Assembly (NCBI RefSeq): GCF_947497045.1
Contig: NZ_CANMEU010000003.1
Location: 372,001 to 436,000 of the forward strand
From: an uncultured Tateyamaria sp.
GTDB taxonomy: Bacteria > Pseudomonadota > Alphaproteobacteria > Rhodobacterales > Rhodobacteraceae
Length of the DNA: 64,000 bases
Direction of reading: 5' to 3'
Below, one piece after another: positions 36,287-46,264 of this stretch. A model generated the notes under the pieces. It was not told the DNA's origin. It saw only the letters and a list, made by a program, of their open reading frames with translations, and did not search any database. The stretch's first letter is position 1. Each line of letters starts with the position of its first letter. Position numbers and translations under genes: made by a program.

Positions 36287-37432
36287 ATGCGAACCTCAAG
36301 ACGCAGCGACGTCGATCCTTTTATTGTGATGGACGTGATGGAGGCCGCACGCGCCGCCGAGGCGGAGGGACGCCATATTATCCACATGGAAGTCGGCCAG
36401 CCCGGCACAGGTGCACCGCAGGCGGCGATCCGCGCACTTGGGCAGGCGATGGAGGCAGGCCCGTTGGGCTATACCGTCGCCCTCGGGCTGCCTGAGTTGC
36501 GCGCCCGGATCGCGCGTCTTTATGGGGACTGGTATGACGTTGATCTCAATCCTGACCGGGTGATCATCACGCCGGGGGCTTCGGGTGGCTTTATTCTGGC
36601 GTTCAACGCCTTGTTTGACAGTGGCGACCGGGTTGGGATCGGCGCGCCGGGCTATCCCAGCTACCGCCAGATCCTCAAGGGTTTGGGATTCACCCCGGTC
36701 GATCTGCCAACCGCGCCCGAAAACCGGTTCCAGCCCGTCGGTGCCGATTTTGCGGGTCTTGATCTGGCCGGGCTGCTGGTTGCCTCGCCCGCAAACCCCA
36801 CGGGCACCATGCTCGATCACGCCGCAATGTCCGACCTGATCGCGGCGACGCAGGATACCGGTGCCAGCTTCATCAGTGACGAGATTTACCACGGCATCGA
36901 ATACGAAGCCAAAGCCGTCAGCGCGCTTGAAATCAGCGACGATGTCTATGTGATCAACTCGTTTTCCAAATATTTCTCCATGACCGGCTGGCGGGTAGGC
37001 TGGATGGTCGTGCCCGAGGACCACGTGCGCGTGGTCGAACGGATTGCCCAGAACATGTTCATCTGCGCCCCCCATGCCAGTCAGGTTGCCGCCCTTGCGG
37101 CCATGGATGCCACCCCCGAGTTGGAGGCGAACATGGATGTCTACCGCGCCAACCGCGCCCTGATGCTTGACGGGCTTGTGCAGGCAGGGTTCACCGACAT
37201 CGCACCGCCCGATGGGGCGTTTTATGTCTATGCGGACGTGTCGGCCTTTACGGATGATGCGCGCGCCTTTGCCGCCGAAATTCTGGATCAGGCGGGGGTG
37301 GCCGTCACACCGGGCCTTGATTTCGACCCGGTGCGCGGGCACCGCAGCTTGCGCTTTTCCTATGCGCGCAGCACGCGCGACATTGCCGACGGGCTGGAGC
37401 GTCTGACCAAATTCATGGCCGCGCGGCGATAG
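36287..37432 (+). CDS. Pyridoxal phosphate-dependent aminotransferase (class I/II)
   Basis: A 381-residue fold-type I aminotransferase. Motifs: GQPGTGAPQAA at the N-terminus, TPGASGGFILAF, SPANPTGTMLD, the Schiff-base lysine in NSFSKYFSMTGWRVGW and the carboxylate-binding Arg in HRSLRFSYA. Start 36287 is preceded by AGGAGA. The amino acid used cannot be decided; an aspartate/aromatic type is likely. It is transcribed divergently from the M48 protease gene. Confidence 0.92.
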   Translation: MRTSRRSDVDPFIVMDVMEAARAAEAEGRHIIHMEVGQPGTGAPQAAIRALGQAMEAGPLGYTVALGLPELRARIARLYGDWYDVDLNPDRVIITPGASGGFILAFNALFDSGDRVGIGAPGYPSYRQILKGLGFTPVDLPTAPENRFQPVGADFAGLDLAGLLVASPANPTGTMLDHAAMSDLIAATQDTGASFISDEIYHGIEYEAKAVSALEISDDVYVINSFSKYFSMTGWRVGWMVVPEDHVRVVERIAQNMFICAPHASQVAALAAMDATPELEANMDVYRANRALMLDGLVQAGFTDIAPPDGAFYVYADVSAFTDDARAFAAEILDQAGVAVTPGLDFDPVRGHRSLRFSYARSTRDIADGLERLTKFMAARR

Positions 37433-37486
37433 GGGGATTCCCGAGCGCGCCCGCTTGGGCTAGGGTCGCGAAAAAAGGGCAGGGTG

Positions 37487-38695
37487 ATGCGGGCGATCCT
37501 CTTTGGCATATTGATGTGGGCGGCGGGGTTGTGTGCGGCCACGGCACAGGACCTGTCGGGGCTGGCCCGCGTGGAGGCGGCGCAAAGCGGCATCAAGGAT
37601 GGGTGGTTTGGTGCCACGACACTGACCCTGTCGCTGAGCCAGGGCGTGCCGTTCCGTGTCTTTGTGCTGGATGAGCCCGCGCGCCTTGTCGTGGATTTCC
37701 GTGAGGTTGATTTCCGGGGGCTGCAAGCGGATGCGCTTTTGGGCGGGACCGAGCGGGTGGACAACGTCCGCTTTGGCACGTTCAAGCCGGGCTGGTCGCG
37801 GCTGGTGGCCGATCTTGCCACTCCGATGGTGCCACACGAGATCGAGATGCCGGTGGACACGGGTTCAGGACGGGCGACCTTGCGGATCGATATGACAGAG
37901 GCGGATGCCGAAGCCTTTGCCGCCGCCACCGCGCGCGCGATTGATCCCGATTGGGGCATACAGGCCGCAGCCCCCCCGCAAGTGGCCGAGGACAGCTTTG
38001 TGCTGGTGATCGATCCGGGCCATGGGGGCGTTGATCCGGGAGCCGTGCGTGATACCACCACCGAAAAGGACCTGATGCTGGGGATCGGGCTGGCCTTGCG
38101 CGATGTGCTGCGCCGTGCGGGCGATATCGAGGTGGTGATGACGCGCGATCAAGACGTGTTCGTGTCGCTGCCGGGCCGGGTGGCGCTGGCCCATCAGGTC
38201 GGCGCGGATGCGTTCCTGTCGCTCCATGCCGATGCGCTCAGTCAGGGGCGCGCGCGGGGTGCCACCGTCTATACGCTGTCGGATCAGGCCAGCGATGCGG
38301 CCTCGGCCCAACTTGCGGCCCAACATGACCGGGCCGACATTCTGGCAGGCGTGGATCTGTCCGGCACGGACGATGAGGTGGCCACGGTCCTGATGGATCT
38401 GGCGCGCACCGAAACCATGCCGCGCACCGACACGTTTGCCGCCGCCCTGATCGAGGCAATGGCGACAGCCGGTGGACCCATGAACAAGCGGCCCCGGCGC
38501 GAGGCGGGATTTTCCGTGCTCAAAAGTGCCGACATACCGTCGGTTCTGGTCGAGGTGGGCTTTTTGTCGGATGAACGCGATTTGGCCAATCTGCGCGACC
38601 CGGTCTGGCGCGCGGTGATGGTCGAGGCGCTGGCAGCGGGCATCCTGCAATGGCGCGACGACGATCTGGCGCTGCAACCGCTGATCCGCCAATAA
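37487..38695 (+). CDS. N-acetylmuramoyl-L-alanine amidase (AmiA/AmiC type)
   Basis: A 402-residue periplasmic enzyme cutting the amide bond between MurNAc and the peptide stem. A signal peptide is followed by an AMIN-like domain (PFRVFVLDEPARLVVDFREVDF, residues ~55-140) and an Amidase_3 domain with zinc and catalytic residues in VIDPGHGGVDPGA, FLSLHADAL and VLVEVGFLSDERD. It lies upstream of PBP1A, a common pairing of cell-wall hydrolase and synthase in alphaproteobacteria. ATG 37487 is used; a GTG overlaps three bases before. Confidence 0.93.
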   Translation: MRAILFGILMWAAGLCAATAQDLSGLARVEAAQSGIKDGWFGATTLTLSLSQGVPFRVFVLDEPARLVVDFREVDFRGLQADALLGGTERVDNVRFGTFKPGWSRLVADLATPMVPHEIEMPVDTGSGRATLRIDMTEADAEAFAAATARAIDPDWGIQAAAPPQVAEDSFVLVIDPGHGGVDPGAVRDTTTEKDLMLGIGLALRDVLRRAGDIEVVMTRDQDVFVSLPGRVALAHQVGADAFLSLHADALSQGRARGATVYTLSDQASDAASAQLAAQHDRADILAGVDLSGTDDEVATVLMDLARTETMPRTDTFAAALIEAMATAGGPMNKRPRREAGFSVLKSADIPSVLVEVGFLSDERDLANLRDPVWRAVMVEALAAGILQWRDDDLALQPLIRQ

Positions 38696-38808
38696 AGGCA
38701 GGACGATCACGTGAGCGACATAGCGCCCGAGTTGTGTTTTGACCCGCCTCGCGAGGTGGCGTATACCTGAGCCTCAAAGCAACCTTTGGCAATCAGGTGC
38801 GGGCGGTC

Positions 38809-41319
38809 ATGTTTCGGTTCATTCTTTCCTTCTTTGGCGGGATATTCACTACGGTTACGATGGGCATCGCGATGGTTGCGCTGTCGGTCGGTGCGATCTT
38901 CTGGATGTATGGGCGCGATCTGCCCAGCCACGAGTCGCTGGCGCAATACCAGCCCGCCACGATCAGCCGCATCTATTCCGGCGAGGGGCAGATCATTGAC
39001 GAATTCGCGCAGGAACGCCGCCTGTTCGCACCTGCCGACACGATCCCGCCGCTGATCAAACAGGCGTTCATCAGCGCCGAGGACAAGAATTTCTACACCC
39101 ATGACGGCTATGATCTGCGCGGCATCGGTTCGGCCGCCTATGATGCGGTCCGTAGCCGGGGCCGGGATGTGCGCGGGGCCTCGACCATCACGCAGCAAGT
39201 GATGAAGAACTTTTTGCTGTCGGGCGATCGGCAGGCCGAACGCAAGATCAAGGAAATCATCCTTGCCGCCCGTGTCGAAGAGGCGATGAGCAAGGAAAAG
39301 ATCCTTGAATTGTACCTGAACGAGATTTTTCTGGGCCAGAACTCCTATGGGGTGGCGGCGGCCAGCCAGACCTATTTCAACAAAACGCTGAGCGAGTTGG
39401 AGCCACACGAGGCGGCCTTCCTTGCGTCATTGCCCAAGGCCCCATCCGACTTCCATCCGGTGCGCCGCAAGGACCGTCTGCTGGCGCGGCGCAACTTCGT
39501 GCTCAAGGAAATGATGGAGAACGGCTATCTTGACGAGGCCGCCTACGGGTCCGAAGTGCAGATGCCGCTGCGCTCGGTCCAGAATGGCGATTTCGAAAGC
39601 TTCAAGAGCGAGTTGCCACCGCGTGACTATTTCACGGACGAAATCCGCCGCCAACTCAGCGAAGACTTTGGCGAGGGCGAGTTTTTCACTGGCGGCTACA
39701 CGGTGCGCGCGACCATCGATGCCGAAATGCAGCCCATCGCTGCCCAAGCCATGCGCACGCAGCTTGAGAGTTATGACCGCGGCCAAGGCGTCTGGCGCGG
39801 TACAGGGCGCAAGATCGAGGCGGATCAGCTTGAGAACTGGGCCGACGTGCTGGCCAACCTGCCTGTCGCGCGTGATGTCGATCTGAACGGTATCTGGCGC
39901 CCCGCCGTTGTGCTTGAGATCGGCGATCAGGAAATGCGCCTCGGCATTGAGGGCTGGACGGATACCGAACCCGCCGCCGTGGTGCCGCGCGAAGATATCA
40001 AATGGATCAAGGGCAGCTTTGTCGACAATTTCGAGGTGGGCGATATCGTCCACGTGCGCGCCATGACGGCGGATGAGGACGGCGCATTTATCCGCTGGAC
40101 CTTGCGTCAGGTGCCTGCGGTGCAGGGCGGCTTTGTGGCGATGGATGTTGATACCGGCCGGGTGATCGCGATGCAGGGGGGCTTTAGCTATCAGCACTCT
40201 GTGTTCAACCGCGCCACGCAAGCCAAGCGGCAGCCGGGCTCGTCCTTCAAGCCGTTTGTCTATGCCGCCGCGCTGGACAGCGGTTACACGCCCGCGACAA
40301 TCGTTGTGGATGCCCCGATCGAAATCAACACGCCCCAAGGGCTCTGGCGGCCCCGCAACTCGTCCAACAAGTTCTATGGCCCCACGCCACTGCGCACCGG
40401 GATCGAACGGTCGCGGAACCTTATGACCATCCGTCTCGCTGAAGAGGTGGGGATGGAAGTCGTTGCGGATTACGCCGAACGCTTTGGGGTTTATGAGCGG
40501 ATGAGCCCGTTCCTGGCCAATTCTCTGGGGTCCGAGGAAACGACGCTTTACCAGATGGTGTCGGCCTATGCGATGTTTGCCAATGGTGGTGAGCGGGTGC
40601 AGCCCACCCTTGTGGACCGGGTTCAGGACCGCTTTGGGCGGACCGTTTATCGGCATGACGAACGCAAATGCGAGGATTGCCTGCAATTGGCGAGCCTTGA
40701 TGCAGGCTTTGGTCCGCGTATCGTATCCAACCGTCAGCAGATCATGGACCCGATCACCGCCTATCAGCTGACATCGATGATGCAGGGCGTTGTGGAACGC
40801 GGCACGGCGGCGCGCACCGTGAACCTGCCGGTGCCCATCGCGGGCAAGACCGGGACGACGAACGACGCCAAGGACGTGTGGTTCATCGGCTTTTCAAACA
40901 ACATCGTGGCCGGGTGCTATATCGGCTATGATCAGCCCCGGTCCATGGGGCGCGGCGCATCCGGGGGCGGCATGTGCGGCCCGGTCTTCCAGACCTTCAT
41001 GCAGGAAGCCATCAAGAAATTCGGCGGCGGCGAGTTCGAAGTGCCTGAGGGTGGCTATTTCATCAATATCGACCGTTTCACCGGTGCGCGCCTGAGCGAT
41101 TCCGCATTTGGCGACAATGTCGTAGCCGAATACTTCCGCGACGGCGAAGAGCCCACATTCGGCATCATGTTCGATGGTGGCTTTGCGATGGGCGCGGACC
41201 TGCCACTGTTCGAAGAGGCGGGCGGTGGCGGGCGTCAGGTCACCACCTCCACGGGCAAGAAGGCGGTTGTGGGACCCAAGGCGACCTTTGGCACGCTCAG
41301 TTCGGGCGGATTGTACTGA
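38809..41319 (+). CDS. mrcA: Penicillin-binding protein 1A
   Basis: An 836-residue bifunctional peptidoglycan synthase. It has a signal-anchor helix (residues ~7-33), a GT51 glycosyltransferase domain (FISAEDKNFYTHDGYD, RGASTITQQVMKN, KILELYLNEIFLGQNSYG), an OB-like linker and the transpeptidase with the active-site serine in RQPGSSFKPFVYA, the ERSRN motif and KTGTTNDAKDVWF. The start at 38809 (MFRFILSF) is used; GTG 38797 would add four residues. It follows the amidase gene at ~110 bp. The gap to prfB is short. Confidence 0.96.
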   Translation: MFRFILSFFGGIFTTVTMGIAMVALSVGAIFWMYGRDLPSHESLAQYQPATISRIYSGEGQIIDEFAQERRLFAPADTIPPLIKQAFISAEDKNFYTHDGYDLRGIGSAAYDAVRSRGRDVRGASTITQQVMKNFLLSGDRQAERKIKEIILAARVEEAMSKEKILELYLNEIFLGQNSYGVAAASQTYFNKTLSELEPHEAAFLASLPKAPSDFHPVRRKDRLLARRNFVLKEMMENGYLDEAAYGSEVQMPLRSVQNGDFESFKSELPPRDYFTDEIRRQLSEDFGEGEFFTGGYTVRATIDAEMQPIAAQAMRTQLESYDRGQGVWRGTGRKIEADQLENWADVLANLPVARDVDLNGIWRPAVVLEIGDQEMRLGIEGWTDTEPAAVVPREDIKWIKGSFVDNFEVGDIVHVRAMTADEDGAFIRWTLRQVPAVQGGFVAMDVDTGRVIAMQGGFSYQHSVFNRATQAKRQPGSSFKPFVYAAALDSGYTPATIVVDAPIEINTPQGLWRPRNSSNKFYGPTPLRTGIERSRNLMTIRLAEEVGMEVVADYAERFGVYERMSPFLANSLGSEETTLYQMVSAYAMFANGGERVQPTLVDRVQDRFGRTVYRHDERKCEDCLQLASLDAGFGPRIVSNRQQIMDPITAYQLTSMMQGVVERGTAARTVNLPVPIAGKTGTTNDAKDVWFIGFSNNIVAGCYIGYDQPRSMGRGASGGGMCGPVFQTFMQEAIKKFGGGEFEVPEGGYFINIDRFTGARLSDSAFGDNVVAEYFRDGEEPTFGIMFDGGFAMGADLPLFEEAGGGGRQVTTSTGKKAVVGPKATFGTLSSGGLY

Positions 41320-41405
41320 CGCGGACGCAGTGATTGATCCTCTGGGCGCTTGTGGCGTCCGGGGCCATGGGCTATCTCGTGGCGGGATAAAAGGGACCAA
41401 CACTC

Positions 41406-42530
41406 ATGCGCGCCGAAATCCAGAACCTTGTGGACGACATCGAAAAATCGGTGGCCTTGCTGGCGCAGCGGCTCGATGTCGAAACAGCCCCGCACCGGCT
41501 GGAAGAATTCAATGCCCGCGTCGAGGACCCGAACCTGTGGGATGACCCCGAAGCGGCCCAGAAACTGATGCGCGACCGGCAGATGCTGGTCGATGCGATG
41601 ACCACCCATGATCAGATCAAACAGGACCTGGCCGACAATATCGAGTTGATCGAATTGGGCGAAATGGAAGAGGACGCCGAGGTTGTCTCGGACGCCGAAG
41701 CCGCCTTGAAGGCCTTGGCCGCAACCGCTGCCCAAAAAGAGCTGGAGGCCCTGCTGGATGGGGAGGCCGACGGCAACGACACGTTCCTCGAAATCAACTC
41801 GGGCGCGGGGGGCACAGAGTCCTGTGACTGGGCCTCGATGCTGGCCCGGATGTACGTGCGGTGGGCCGAAAAGAAGGGCTACAAGGTCGAATTGCAGTCT
41901 GAAAGCGCGGGCGAAGAGGCGGGGATCAAGTCCGCCACCTACAAGATCAGCGGCACCAACGCCTATGGCTGGCTGAAATCCGAAAGCGGCGTGCATCGTC
42001 TGGTGCGCATCAGCCCCTTTGACAGTGCCGCCAAGCGTCACACCTCATTCACCTCCGTCGGCGTCTACCCGGTGGTGGACGACAATATCGAGATCGAAGT
42101 GAACCCCGCCGATATCCGCATCGACACCTATCGTTCATCCGGGGCAGGTGGGCAGCACGTGAACACGACCGACTCTGCCGTGCGCATCACCCACGCCCCC
42201 ACAGGCATCGTCGTGACCAGTTCGGAAAAGTCCCAGCACCAGAACCGTGATATCGCGATGAAGGCGTTGAAATCGCGCCTCTACCAGATGGAGCTTGATC
42301 GTCGCAACGCGGCCGTGAACGAAATGCACGAGAACAAGGGTGATGCAGGGTGGGGCAATCAGATCCGATCCTATGTCCTGCAACCCTACCAGATGGTCAA
42401 AGACCTGCGGACCAATTTTGAAACCTCCGATACCAAGGGCGTGCTGGACGGTGACCTTGATGGGTTGATGGCGGCCACTTTGGCGCTGGCTGTGTCGGGC
42501 AAGTCGCGGGCCGAGGCGCAGGGCGACTAG
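41406..42530 (+). CDS. prfB: Peptide chain release factor 2
   Basis: A 374-residue RF2 terminating translation at UGA and UAA. The stop-codon reading motif SPF is in [16 protein letters not shown] and the catalytic GGQ is in [19 protein letters not shown]. The frame is continuous from [15 protein letters not shown], so the autoregulatory +1 frameshift known from E. coli prfB is absent. ATG 41406 follows a GGGACCAACACTC stretch; the ribosome binding site is weak. Confidence 0.96.
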   Translation: MRAEIQNLVDDIEKSVALLAQRLDVETAPHRLEEFNARVEDPNLWDDPEAAQKLMRDRQMLVDAMTTHDQIKQDLADNIELIELGEMEEDAEVVSDAEAALKALAATAAQKELEALLDGEADGNDTFLEINSGAGGTESCDWASMLARMYVRWAEKKGYKVELQSESAGEEAGIKSATYKISGTNAYGWLKSESGVHRLVRISPFDSAAKRHTSFTSVGVYPVVDDNIEIEVNPADIRIDTYRSSGAGGQHVNTTDSAVRITHAPTGIVVTSSEKSQHQNRDIAMKALKSRLYQMELDRRNAAVNEMHENKGDAGWGNQIRSYVLQPYQMVKDLRTNFETSDTKGVLDGDLDGLMAATLALAVSGKSRAEAQGD

Positions 42531-42590
42531 GCGAGAGCCTTGAAATTTTCGCCGCTTCGGTCGAACCTGAACGGGTAAGAGGGGGCTGGC

Positions 42591-44012
42591 ATGATCAACG
42601 ATGGCGCATTGGCGTTGCGGGCACGCATGGACGCGGGCGAGGTGTCTGCGGTCGAGGTCATGCAGGCCACGCTGGACAGGGTCGCGGCGGTCAACGCATC
42701 CGTCAACGCCATCGTGTCGCTGCGCCCGCCCGAGGCGTTGCTGCAAGAAGCGGCTGGCGCGGACGCAGGCCCTGTGCGCGGCTGGCTCCACGGTATTCCC
42801 ATTGCGATCAAGGACCTTGCCAACGCGGCGGGCCTGCCCACCTCGATGGGCTCGCCTCTGTTCGCAGGGACGGTCCCCACTCAGGATGATATCGTGGTCG
42901 CCCGTCTGCGCGCTGCCGGGGCCATCGTGATCGGCAAGACGAACACGCCGGAATTCGGCCTTGGCTCGCACAGCATCAACCCGGTCTTCGGGGCGACCCG
43001 CAACCCCTATGACACCTCGCGCAGTTCAGGCGGGTCCTCCGGCGGGGCGGGGGTCGCGCTGGCCACGGCGATGCTGAGCATCGCTGACGGGTCTGACATG
43101 ATGGGCAGCCTGCGCAACCCTGCGGGCTGGAACAATGTCTACGGGATGCGGCCCACATGGGGTCTCGTCCCGTCCGAGTCCGTGGGCGACACGTTCCTGC
43201 ATCAGCTTGCCACCAACGGGCCGATGGCGCGCTGCCCGCGCGATCTGGCGGCCCTTCTGGATACGATGGCCGGTCCCGATCCGCGCCAACCCCATGGGCT
43301 TGGCCAGCCGCCAAGCCTGCCGCAGATCGACGGTGGTGCGCAGGGTTTGCGCATTGGCTGGCTTGCGGATTGGGACGGTGCGCTTGCCATGGAGGATGGC
43401 GTGCTTGGCACATGCGAGGCCGCGCTCGCGCAGATGGGTGCGCTTGGGGTTCATGTCGATGCCGTGGCTGCGCCGTTTGATCGCGACGCCCTGTGGGAGG
43501 CATGGATCACCCTGCGCAGTTGGGCTGTGGCCGGCGGATTAGGCGCGCTTTACGACGATCCGGTCAAGCGCGACCACCTCAAGGATACGGCCATTTGGGA
43601 GGTCGAGCGCGGGCTGTCCCTGTCGGCGATGGATGTGCACCGCGCCAGCATGATCCGGTCCGACTGGTTCAAGACTGCGACAAACCTGTTTGACCGCTAC
43701 GATGTGCTGGCGTTGCCCACGGCGCAGATGTGGCCCTTTGACGTCACGCTCGACTGGCCGCGCGAGGTCGCGGGGCTGGGGATGGACACCTATCATCGCT
43801 GGATGGAGGTGGTGATCGCAGCCAGCCTGATCGGCTTGCCTGTGGTGAGTGTGCCCGCCGGGTTTGGCGGTGCGGATGATCTGCCCATGGGGCTGCAATT
43901 GGTCGGACGGCGGGGCCATGATGCACAGCTTTTGCGGCTGGCCGAGGCATGGCATCACGCAACTGATTGGCCCGGGCAACGCCCGCCGGAATTTGGCGAG
44001 GACCATGTGTGA
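42591..44012 (+). CDS. Amidase (amidase signature family)
   Basis: A 473-residue enzyme with the Ser-cisSer-Lys triad: Lys in GIPIAIKDLANAAG, cis-Ser and nucleophile in RSSGGSSGGAGVALATAMLSIADGSDMMGS. It hydrolyses a C-N bond of an unknown amide; homologs include GatA, but the low conservation outside the signature and the lack of gatB/gatC neighbours argue against GatA. GAGGGGGCTGGC precedes the ATG. Its last bases overlap the next gene by four bases. Confidence 0.9.
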   Translation: MINDGALALRARMDAGEVSAVEVMQATLDRVAAVNASVNAIVSLRPPEALLQEAAGADAGPVRGWLHGIPIAIKDLANAAGLPTSMGSPLFAGTVPTQDDIVVARLRAAGAIVIGKTNTPEFGLGSHSINPVFGATRNPYDTSRSSGGSSGGAGVALATAMLSIADGSDMMGSLRNPAGWNNVYGMRPTWGLVPSESVGDTFLHQLATNGPMARCPRDLAALLDTMAGPDPRQPHGLGQPPSLPQIDGGAQGLRIGWLADWDGALAMEDGVLGTCEAALAQMGALGVHVDAVAAPFDRDALWEAWITLRSWAVAGGLGALYDDPVKRDHLKDTAIWEVERGLSLSAMDVHRASMIRSDWFKTATNLFDRYDVLALPTAQMWPFDVTLDWPREVAGLGMDTYHRWMEVVIAASLIGLPVVSVPAGFGGADDLPMGLQLVGRRGHDAQLLRLAEAWHHATDWPGQRPPEFGEDHV

Positions 44013-44803
44013 CCGCGCCCGCCGATCCATACCCCGCACTGCCCATGGGCGTGCCGCCCTTTCAGGCTCCGCCGCCCGGCTTCATCACCCACGCCCTGCG
44101 TGCGGGGTGGCGTGATTTCCGCGCAGCTCCGGGCTTTGGTCTGCTGACGGCTCTGACGGCCCTTGCCGCCGGGTGGCTGCTGTTTGGGTTGACGCTTTGG
44201 GCGGGCCATACGTTCTGGCTGATCCTTGCGGTGTTCGGCTTTCCGCTGGTGGCCCCGCTGTGTGCGCTTGGTAATTATGAGGTGTCGCGCCGTATTGGGG
44301 CGGGGCAGGGTGCCGGGGCGGGCGCTGTGATCCGGCAGCTTTGGGTCGAAAAGGGGCGACAGTTGCCGTGGCTGTCGATGCTGATGGTTGTGGCACTGCT
44401 GTTCTGGTTTTTCCTTGGGCACATGATCTTTGCCCTGTTTCTCGGGCTGAAACCGATGGTCAATGTGACGACGTCGCTGGATGTGTTTCTGAGCGCGGAC
44501 GGGCTGATGATGATCGGCCTTGGCACGCTGGTCGGGGGTGCGTTTGCGTTGTTGTTCTATGGGATCTGCGTGCTTGGCCTGCCCCTGCTGCTGGCGCGCG
44601 AGGTCGACTACATGACGGCGATCCTGTCGAGCATCGCCTATGTCCAACGCTATCCCGGCCCCATGTTGGGCTGGGCCGCGGTGATCGTCGTGCTGTTGTT
44701 TCTGGCAATGCTGCCGGGGCTGTTGGGCGTGTTGGTGGTGCTGCCATGGCTGGGCCACGCGTCATGGCACGTCTATGCGCAGATCGCGGCTGGCGCGCGC
44801 TAA
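44009..44803 (+). CDS. DUF2189 family membrane protein
   Basis: A 264-residue membrane protein with about six helices, beginning after a short Pro-rich N-terminus (GLLTALTALAAGWLLFGLTLWAG, TFWLILAVFGFPLVAPLCALGNYEVSRR, WLSMLMVVALLFWFFLGHMIFALFLG, then three more). This is the DUF2189 pattern found near respiratory and other membrane genes; function unknown. Start is GTG 44009 (overlap GTGTGA with the amidase stop), preceded by GGCGAGG. Its stop overlaps the end of a minus-strand small gene. Confidence 0.82.
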   Translation: MTAPADPYPALPMGVPPFQAPPPGFITHALRAGWRDFRAAPGFGLLTALTALAAGWLLFGLTLWAGHTFWLILAVFGFPLVAPLCALGNYEVSRRIGAGQGAGAGAVIRQLWVEKGRQLPWLSMLMVVALLFWFFLGHMIFALFLGLKPMVNVTTSLDVFLSADGLMMIGLGTLVGGAFALLFYGICVLGLPLLLAREVDYMTAILSSIAYVQRYPGPMLGWAAVIVVLLFLAMLPGLLGVLVVLPWLGHASWHVYAQIAAGAR

Positions 44804-45018
44804 AGCGGGGTTTCGCAGCCCATGTTGATCAGGGCAGCACGCAGGTGGGCCGTGTCCGGGTGCCCCAACTCCAACGCAAAGACATGCGCGTGGGTCAGGT
44901 AAAAGGCGCGGGCGGCTTGATCCGACGTCTGATCCGCCGCCGCGCGATAGAGTGTGACAAGCGCATGCGAGTCCCCTGCCGCGTGGGCCGCCAGCAAAGC
45001 CGCATCCAGATCGTACAT
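44800..45018 (-). CDS. Small conserved-looking hypothetical protein, 72 residues
   Basis: Starts MYDLDAALLAAHAAGDSHALVTLYRAAADQ, all-helical in appearance and resembling a single TPR-like repeat; no family name is recognised. Its ATG overlaps the TGA of the Rieske oxygenase gene (TGATG), so it is translated from the same mRNA and may serve the oxygenase. The 3' ends of this gene and of the DUF2189 gene overlap by 4 bp. Confidence 0.6.
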   Translation of the reverse strand: MYDLDAALLAAHAAGDSHALVTLYRAAADQTSDQAARAFYLTHAHVFALELGHPDTAHLRAALINMGCETPL

Positions 45019-46157
45019 CACACCGCCCGATGTGCCGCCATTCGCGCCGCCACCCAGTCGTGGAACATGTGGGTCGGCCCGTCCATCGCAGGCGAAAAGC
45101 GGCCCCCGTCAAACATCGGCGCATGGCGGCCCCGCTGCATGCCCTCAACCACAAAGATGTCTTCCTCGAATATCTCGCGCCATTGCGCGGTGTTCTTGGC
45201 CCGCAAGGCATCGTCGGTCACCGGATCAGCGTAAAACAGATGGACGCGTTCGGTTGTGACATCGGGGCCTTCGGGCAGCAGGATGATCGCAAAGGCATGA
45301 TCGCGGTGCACGCCCAACAGGACGTTGGGATAGGCGGTGATGTATTCGGCGGCCGTGTCCCACTTGTCGCTGAGGCCCTCGAAGTCGGAGAAGATGGCCC
45401 CATCCGCACCCGTCAATTGGCGATAGACCAGCGTGCCCTGACCCGAAAACTGCTCGGCCGCTTCGATGTGGTAGTGATCTTCAAGCCGGGAATAGCTGTT
45501 CAGCCCGGGATGGATCCACGGCAGGTGGTAGCTTTCGCAATAATTCTCGACTGCCAGCTTCCAGTTGCAATTGACGCGCAGGTCAAAGCAGCTGTCCGCA
45601 CCCCCATGATATAGCGGCTTGTCGAACTCGGCCCAACGGGTCAGCAGGTCGGCATTGGCAACCTCGAACGGGGGCGCATCCCCCGAGACGTTGATCCACA
45701 CCACGCCAAGCCAGATATGGCTGCGCACTTCGATCAGGCCCAGCAATGCACGGTCAATCCCGTCAGAGGTGTTTTGACCGGGGCCCCCCACATGCGGGGT
45801 CGAGACAAGCTGACCTTTCGTTGAATAACACCAGCTGTGATAGGGGCAACGGATCGCGCCTTCGATCTTGCGGGGAGCATCGACGAGAATCATGCCGCGA
45901 TGGCGGCAGATGTTCTGAAACACCCTGACGGTGCCGTCCGCATCACGGATCAACAGCAACGGTATTTCCATAAAGGTCAGCGGAACCGCATCCCCCGGGC
46001 TCGGAACATCCGCGGGAGAGGCCAGACCGGACCAGCCAGACAACAACAGCGCGTTGCGTTCTTCGGCATAAACGGCAGGGTCAATGTAGTGGGCATTGGG
46101 CAAACCGTTGGCAGAGCTGATGGGTTTGCGCACCGCGCTGAGGTCTGTGTGATGCAT
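45018..46157 (-). CDS. Rieske-type aromatic ring-hydroxylating oxygenase, alpha subunit
   Basis: A 379-residue non-heme iron oxygenase subunit. The [2Fe-2S] ligands are CRHRG and CPYHSWCY; the mononuclear iron site region is NWKLAVENYCESYHLPWIHPGL with His ligands and a later Asp. It is single-component in the neighbourhood: no beta subunit or reductase follows. Similar proteins act on quaternary amines or aromatic acids in marine Rhodobacterales, but the substrate is unassigned. It begins at 46157; the ribosome binding site is weak (GGAGGA about eight bases upstream on the minus strand). Confidence 0.9.
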   Translation of the reverse strand: MHHTDLSAVRKPISSANGLPNAHYIDPAVYAEERNALLLSGWSGLASPADVPSPGDAVPLTFMEIPLLLIRDADGTVRVFQNICRHRGMILVDAPRKIEGAIRCPYHSWCYSTKGQLVSTPHVGGPGQNTSDGIDRALLGLIEVRSHIWLGVVWINVSGDAPPFEVANADLLTRWAEFDKPLYHGGADSCFDLRVNCNWKLAVENYCESYHLPWIHPGLNSYSRLEDHYHIEAAEQFSGQGTLVYRQLTGADGAIFSDFEGLSDKWDTAAEYITAYPNVLLGVHRDHAFAIILLPEGPDVTTERVHLFYADPVTDDALRAKNTAQWREIFEEDIFVVEGMQRGRHAPMFDGGRFSPAMDGPTHMFHDWVAARMAAHRAV

Positions 46158-46264
46158 GCTGTCCTCCGATCTGTGTCGGGTTCAGCATAAGCGCGCGTGG
46201 ACAGGCGACATGTGGAATTTCGACAGCACTTTGTCGTTCACGACATCGCAAGTAAGGAGGCAGT

